A stretch of 33,259 bases of DNA from Cytidiella melzeri (taxonomy: Eukaryota > Basidiomycota > Agaricomycetes > Polyporales > Irpicaceae), in NCBI GenBank assembly GCA_022592445.1, contig JABYQR010000445.1:1-33259 (forward strand), written 5' to 3'. Below, piece by piece: positions 29,078-33,259 of the stretch. Position 1 is the stretch's first letter, and each line of letters opens with the position of its first letter. The position numbers and the translations under genes are program-made. Under the pieces are notes generated by a model. The model searched no databases. It was not told where the DNA came from and saw nothing but the letters and a program-made list of their open reading frames with translations.

Positions 29078-29761
29078 TGTTACGAACGGTCTTCACACCC
29101 TATTATATTTCTTTACTTCTTTGATTACCTTGATAACCAGTTATCTTCTTTACAGTTGCCTTGACGATCCAACTCGTCTTTCCCCCATCATTCCCTGATC
29201 CACATCGTCTCCGTTCAACACGGACTATTACGTTACCAGTTGCCTTCTGATGTCCATTCAAGTCTCGGACCTAACTCCGATTGGTTACCATTGCCTTGGT
29301 TCAACCCTCGGCTTTTCCATACCTCCGTAACCACTCCATCGGGTCCAACCCTGTCTATCCCCTGTTTCGGGTTCAACCCCTTCTCCATTGATCTCTGCCT
29401 CATGTTTCACCTTTCTATTGTTCCTTGTTTCCGCACCTTGACGGTCTTTTCTCTCATTTGCTTTGCAGAGTAGTGGCTGTTCTCTCTGTATTGTTCTTCC
29501 TTTCTGTTTCTCCGATTCGTTACCACTACCTCGGACTGGTCCAAAAGTAGTTAGGTCAACATGTATAAATAGCCGCTAGACATGGGGCTAGAACCTCAGT
29601 CTATCCACTTCGTATCAATATTCCTTCTATCAAACCATCATCTGTCTGCCACTGTGCTTGACAGCGACCGCGCGGCCTAGACCATCATCAGACCTTGAGT
29701 GTAGCTACACCAAGGGGTTCTGACCTGACAACTTGTCCCTCAACGATAGTTGGTCTTAACA
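29078..29761 (+). mobile_element. Solo LTR, family 2, copy C (684 bp)
   Basis: TGTTACGAACGG ... TGGTCTTAACA. Target duplications CTTGG (29073-29077) and TTTGG (29762-29766) match at four of five bases. It has one copy fewer of the internal TCTATCCCCTGTTT unit than copies A and B, which explains its shorter length. TATA box at 29564-29571. Confidence 0.9.
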
Positions 29762-29910
29762 TTTGGATAGACTCTTCTGGGTCTACCCCGCGCACCAAGA
29801 AGGTCAACTCAATTGGCAACGACTGTGGTCTTGCTGCAATCCCTTGTCATCCTCACTAGCCTTACCCTGGATGGGAAGCAGCAATTAGATACATCAGACA
29901 TCAGAAGCAT

Positions 29911-30579
29911 ATGACAGTGGGAGCTGAAACATCCCTCCCCTGCTACGGAAAGCCGCACCTTTTCTACAAGAGGAAACGAGACGTCTATCTTGACCAAGAC
30001 AACGAGTGTGAACATTGCACAGCTGACATTTGTCCCAATCGTGAACTAGCAAACCAAACAGTAACACCGCCACACCCAGACATTGAAGTTGTGGACATTG
30101 CCCAAGTTGAACGACACTTGCGAGAAGCCAAAAGATGCGACAAGAGACAAGCAGAAGTACCATCTGCTAGTAACAAACCACCACTATTGTTAGAAGAACT
30201 CACAGTAGCAACAAAGCCAACAATGAGTACCCCTCAAGAAGTAATACAACTCGAAGGTACTGGGCAAACAGCAGGTACCCAAGCACCAGGGACTGAAAGA
30301 GAACAAAGGCCATTTACACCATCCACTACTCCTGACGACGACAACTCTTCAGCCCCAGATCCACATCGACCCATTTTTCAACCCTACGATAGGGAAGGTC
30401 ATGAGAAAAGGAAACAATCAGACCCTTTCGACCCCGAGTACCCCTTTAACAGATATTCCGACGCCCCAACCAATGACCAAGCACCACCTGAAAGCGAGTG
30501 GGAAAAGCTCAAACTCCGTGTCCCCAAGACTTTGATGGCAGAGCCGAGAAGTTTGACGAATGGTGGACCAACATGTTGA
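29911..30579 (+). pseudogene. Gag N-terminal region of the second gypsy element
   Basis: A 222-codon frame with a Cys motif near its start (CEHCTADICPNREL), an acidic/Pro-rich linker (FTPSTTPDDDNSSAPDPHRP) and ESEWEKLKLRVPK at its end. At about 30525 a missing base shifts the capsid coding into the frame starting 30498. No ATG other than 29911 is nearby. Confidence 0.65.
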
Positions 30580-31020
30580 TGTACATCAGGATGCAGCCCA
30601 AGCAATTTGCTCTAGCCATACACAAGATTGTTTGCGTACTCAGCTACATGAACGGAGGAACAGCTGGACCATGGGCTATGCTGAAGAAGAAACAATACCT
30701 GATGGAAGATTTCCCACACTGGAGAGAATTCTGCAAAGAAGTGTTGATGTTCTTCCAGGACAAAGGACTTAGAGAACGAGCATTGGCCAAGCTTGAAAGA
30801 GCAAATCAAGGCTCAAGAACAGTCCAAGAATACAACAATGATTTCTCTGTATTGCTGGGACAATACGGCGAGAACCGAGACGAAACAGCGGTAATGGCTT
30901 AGTACAAGCGCGGACTCAAGTGGAGCCTCCTTAACGCCCTTCATAATCTACACCATCAACCGGAGAACCTCGGAGAAATGATGATTGAAGCGCTCCAGCT
31001 AGAAACAAACTGACAACTCC
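30498..31020 (+). pseudogene. Gag capsid domain of the second gypsy element
   Basis: Retrotransposon gag core: DFDGRAEKFDEWWTNMLMYI, GPWAMLKKKQYL, FFQDKGLRERALAKLERANQ and the YNNDFSVLLGQYG block. A TAG at 30900-30902 lies after AVMA and before YKRGLKWSLL; the frame then continues open to a TGA at 31012. Both stops sit where a CAA/CAG-like codon would fit. Confidence 0.75.
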
Positions 31021-31022
31021 TG

Positions 31023-31829
31023 ATGCTCGATCTGGCTGCTCATGATGGCCGTGGCAGGAGTGAGGGGGGAAGTCAGTCTACTCAAACCCCCTACCCCAAC
31101 AACAACCAAGCCACCACAAGAGTTATGAACGCAGCAGATCGTAAGCGTCACTTCAGAGACAACCTGTGCTTCAGGTGCCATCAGCCTGGTCACAAAGCTA
31201 ACAATCTCTCCTTCCATCCCGGCTATAGGCCAAACACACGTGCACGACCTCAAGCGCAAAACCCGCCGCCTGCACTCCGAGCTGCAACAATGGTTGAAGG
31301 GGAAAGATCAGGTGCCAGCACCTTGGAAGCGAGAGGGGAGGAGGTTGGTCAGGAGGACACCGCAGGAGTTATACGTTGCACGCGTGGCAGCGTGGCGGGC
31401 GATTCAGGCGAGACGTTTGGAGCTCTCGAAGAGTTACATTGTCAACACGATGGAGGGGGGACCCTGCAAGTTCTGGGGTCCGGCCAAGCACAGGAACGGG
31501 GTCTTTATGACCACTCAGGAGGCGGAATGCATGAGGGGATGGAGGAACACAGCCTTCAAAGGGCCGGATATGATAGATTGGGCCAACGACTTGTACTGGA
31601 TAAGTTGGGCAGTGCACAAACAGGAGGATCTGGGAGTGACTCAGGAGGAAGTGGAGAGGTGTCTCAACTTAAAGTGGGTAGGGCTGCCCCTCTTCCGGGT
31701 CCAAGAATGGCAGGACGGAATACCAAAACTCGGCCAAATTTGGAAATGGTCTATAGGGCTGTAGCGGGGCTACCAGTTGAAGAGAGAGGCCTGTTTTTAG
31801 ACGAACTTGAAGAAGGAGAGGGTTTTTAG
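31023..31829 (+). CDS. Gag nucleocapsid with zinc knuckle and long Gly/Glu-rich tail (268 codons)
   Basis: The beginning has the Arg-rich NAADRKRHFRDNLCFRCHQP and a CCHC-like knuckle, CFRCHQPGHKANNL, in which the fourth ligand (Cys) is missing. After HPGYRPNTRARPQAQN the frame becomes Gly/Glu-rich for about 170 codons and ends DELEEGEGF at 31829, just before protease. The tail composition is unlike the rest of gag. Another frame (31240-31764) overlaps it in full. Confidence 0.55.
   Translation: MLDLAAHDGRGRSEGGSQSTQTPYPNNNQATTRVMNAADRKRHFRDNLCFRCHQPGHKANNLSFHPGYRPNTRARPQAQNPPPALRAATMVEGERSGASTLEARGEEVGQEDTAGVIRCTRGSVAGDSGETFGALEELHCQHDGGGTLQVLGSGQAQERGLYDHSGGGMHEGMEEHSLQRAGYDRLGQRLVLDKLGSAQTGGSGSDSGGSGEVSQLKVGRAAPLPGPRMAGRNTKTRPNLEMVYRAVAGLPVEERGLFLDELEEGEGF
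31240..31764 (+). CDS. Overlapping 174-codon frame inside the gag tail, unknown
   Basis: This second frame is open for 525 bp in another phase. Its translation has a very protein-like composition: basic N-terminal half (TRRLHSELQQWLKG, WKREGRRLVRRTPQELYVAR), Trp-rich middle (CKFWGPAKHRNGVFM, WANDLYWISWAVHKQ) and a regular end (WQDGIPKLGQIWKW). It starts at a GTG, with no ATG close by. By composition it looks more like a folded protein than the gag-frame reading does, suggesting captured foreign sequence or overprinting. Function unknown. Confidence 0.4.
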   Translation: MHDLKRKTRRLHSELQQWLKGKDQVPAPWKREGRRLVRRTPQELYVARVAAWRAIQARRLELSKSYIVNTMEGGPCKFWGPAKHRNGVFMTTQEAECMRGWRNTAFKGPDMIDWANDLYWISWAVHKQEDLGVTQEEVERCLNLKWVGLPLFRVQEWQDGIPKLGQIWKWSIGL

Positions 31830-31852
31830 TTTATCCTACACCCTCGACGTGT

Positions 31853-33259
31853 GTCAGGATCAAGGTGAACCGTGTAACGGCTAGTGACCTTTCAATATCA
31901 TTTGCTGGCAAAATTACACACTATCGCGAAATCGTCGAAGTTCAAGTCTTGGTTGATAGTGGTGTAACACATTGCGTTATCCATGAAAAAGTCCTCAATT
32001 GTAACAAGTGGGAGGCAAACCCGTTACCCAAGCCGTTTGGAGTCCAGAATGTTGACGGTACCATCAATGTGGCAGGATGAATTACTCATGGCATATACTT
32101 GCCATTAGTGGTGGGACAAAGAGTCCACTATGAACTATTTTATGTAACCAATCTTGGTCGAGACAACATCATCCTAGGAATGACTTGGTTGGAGAAGCAC
32201 AACCCCTTGATAGACTGGAAGACCAAGACCAAATGCATACAATTCAAAGATGGCAATAAGATCCATTGTGAAGATCCCCTCACAATAAAGATCATTCAAG
32301 CAATCAAGCAAATGCAGCCGCCTGAGAAACAGTTCACAACAGCCGACAAACCCGCATCAACCTTATTGACAAAAAAACGATCATTTATGGTAGAAGAAGT
32401 CGAGGAATTTCCGAACTACGTTGGAGAGAAGCTTCCTTCAGATGCCGTCCACATCATGGAACCAATAGCCCAGCCCCCAGAAGAAATTGTGGGGGCCCAT
32501 AGTCCTCCCACGATGCATAAAGAAGTGCATGCAGATACAACACCTGCTGCAGACTATATTACACCTTCAAAGATCTCGATCACTCCAGAATGGGTAGCCG
32601 AACAGGAAGAGTCGCTCTATTGGGCCAAGGACTACCTATGGCACGAAGAGACCATTGAGGAAGCAATAGCGGGAGGCGAGGATCTCATCTACATCCGGGT
32701 CAAACACAATGTGTCTCAACAAGTGGCCGAAGTGCAGCACAAGGAGAAAACCGAACAAACTATTGAAGACATTGTATCAGCCGAATTTTTGGGATTCCGA
32801 TTTGTGTTTGAGAAGCATGCATCAGAACGACTACCGGAACAAAAGAAATGGGATCACGCGATAGACCTTGTACCAGGAGCAGAAATGAAGAACTGCAAAG
32901 TTTACCCGCTGTCACAACTGGAACAGGTCGAACTCAACAACTTCATTACGGAACACCTGCGGAAAGGATACATACGACCCTCGAAATCTCCAATGGCTTC
33001 TCCATTCTTCTTTGTCAAAAAGAAGGATGGCTCATTGCGACCAATACAAGACTACCGAATCCTGAACACCATGACAAAGAAGAACACATACCCACTACCG
33101 TTGATTCCGGAACTTATTGACAAACTCAAAGGAGCAAAGATCTTCACCAAACTGGACGTGCGATGGGGATACAACAATGTACGCATCAAAGAGGGCAACG
33201 AGTGGCAGGCAGCATTCAAGACCAACCTCGGCCTGTTCGAGCCAACAGTCATGTTCTTT
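31853..33259 (+). CDS. Pol of the second gypsy element: protease and RT, one in-frame stop, open to window end
   Basis: The protease block reads VLVDSGVTHCVIHEKV (DSGV instead of DSGA), then a TGA at 32078-32080 where Trp-like context is expected, then open for 393 codons to the window edge. Seen after it: NLGRDNIILGMTWLEKHNPL (protease end), a long acidic linker (32380-32860), [30 protein letters not shown] and FTKLDVRWGYNNVRIKEGNE of reverse transcriptase. The catalytic YxDD lies beyond 33259. Apart from the one stop the frame is clean, in contrast to the complete element. Confidence 0.88.

Larger units (their letters stand above)
28690..33259 (+). mobile_element. Second Ty3/gypsy element, 5' truncated, runs off right edge
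   Basis: Order: gag leader (28690-29077, continued after the solo LTR at 29762), capsid, zinc knuckle, protease, reverse transcriptase to the window end. The RT block is closely related to that of the complete element (GAKIFTKLDVRWGYNNVRIK) but the family is different, with longer linkers. No 5' LTR is seen; the left edge abuts the helicase/protease duplication near 28685. Confidence 0.85.

Overview
The window looks like a transposon-rich accessory region from a filamentous basidiomycete, probably Agaricomycetes. The evidence is: short 50-65 bp GT-AG introns, chromodomain Ty3/gypsy elements, several solo LTRs, and a PIF1-like helicase fused to a papain-like cysteine-protease domain, an architecture I associate with agaric genomes. 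No rRNA, tRNA, CRISPR array or bacterial-type operon was seen. Family assignments come from recognising motifs by eye; no database search was run.

Layout. (1) 1-3035, minus strand: 5' end of a gypsy-type element, with a 1.85 kb LTR, a primer-binding site and a broken gag. (2) 3289-5224: an amino-acid permease relic whose promoter and start are duplicated head-to-head as a long inverted repeat. (3) 5225-9183: decayed sequence with direct repeats, a phytase 3' fragment and an unidentified spliced minus-strand gene fragment. (4) 9184-11006: solo LTR of the same family as (1), sitting in the middle of a small palindrome. Both LTR copies carry a 175-codon reading frame of identical length just downstream of the LTR TATA box. 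(5) 11007-12990: BRCT-like and unidentified gene fragments, the latter split by a solo LTR of a second family. (6) 12990-22013: an HMG-CoA synthase gene relic split by a complete 7.8 kb chromodomain gypsy element with a perfect 5-bp target duplication. (7) 22320-23486, minus strand: a damaged pantoate-beta-alanine ligase gene, convergent with the synthase. (8) 23670-24135: an unidentified spliced gene. (9) 24548-28683: an AT-rich helicase/protease pseudogene with an internal 66-bp duplication, a second solo LTR of the second family, and a tandem duplication of the protease end. (10) 28690-33259: another gypsy element, with a third solo LTR in its gag leader, running off the right edge in reverse transcriptase.

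How it fits together. Almost nothing here is an intact host gene. Fragments of metabolic genes (permease, phytase, HMG-CoA synthase, pantothenate synthetase) serve as landing sites for LTR elements. Several relics carry changes that read as G-to-A or C-to-T transitions at catalytic residues, splice sites or stop codons, suggesting a RIP-like process or methylation-driven decay. Single-base frameshifts are also very frequent, even in the gypsy element whose LTRs are about 99.5% identical, so uncorrected assembly errors must be excluded before any frame is called dead.

The most unusual items are the LTR-internal 175-codon frame, the inverted promoter duplication of the permease, the insertion of both large LTRs at the same small palindrome, the extra 243-codon frame ahead of gag, and two long overlapping frames at 31.2-31.8 kb.
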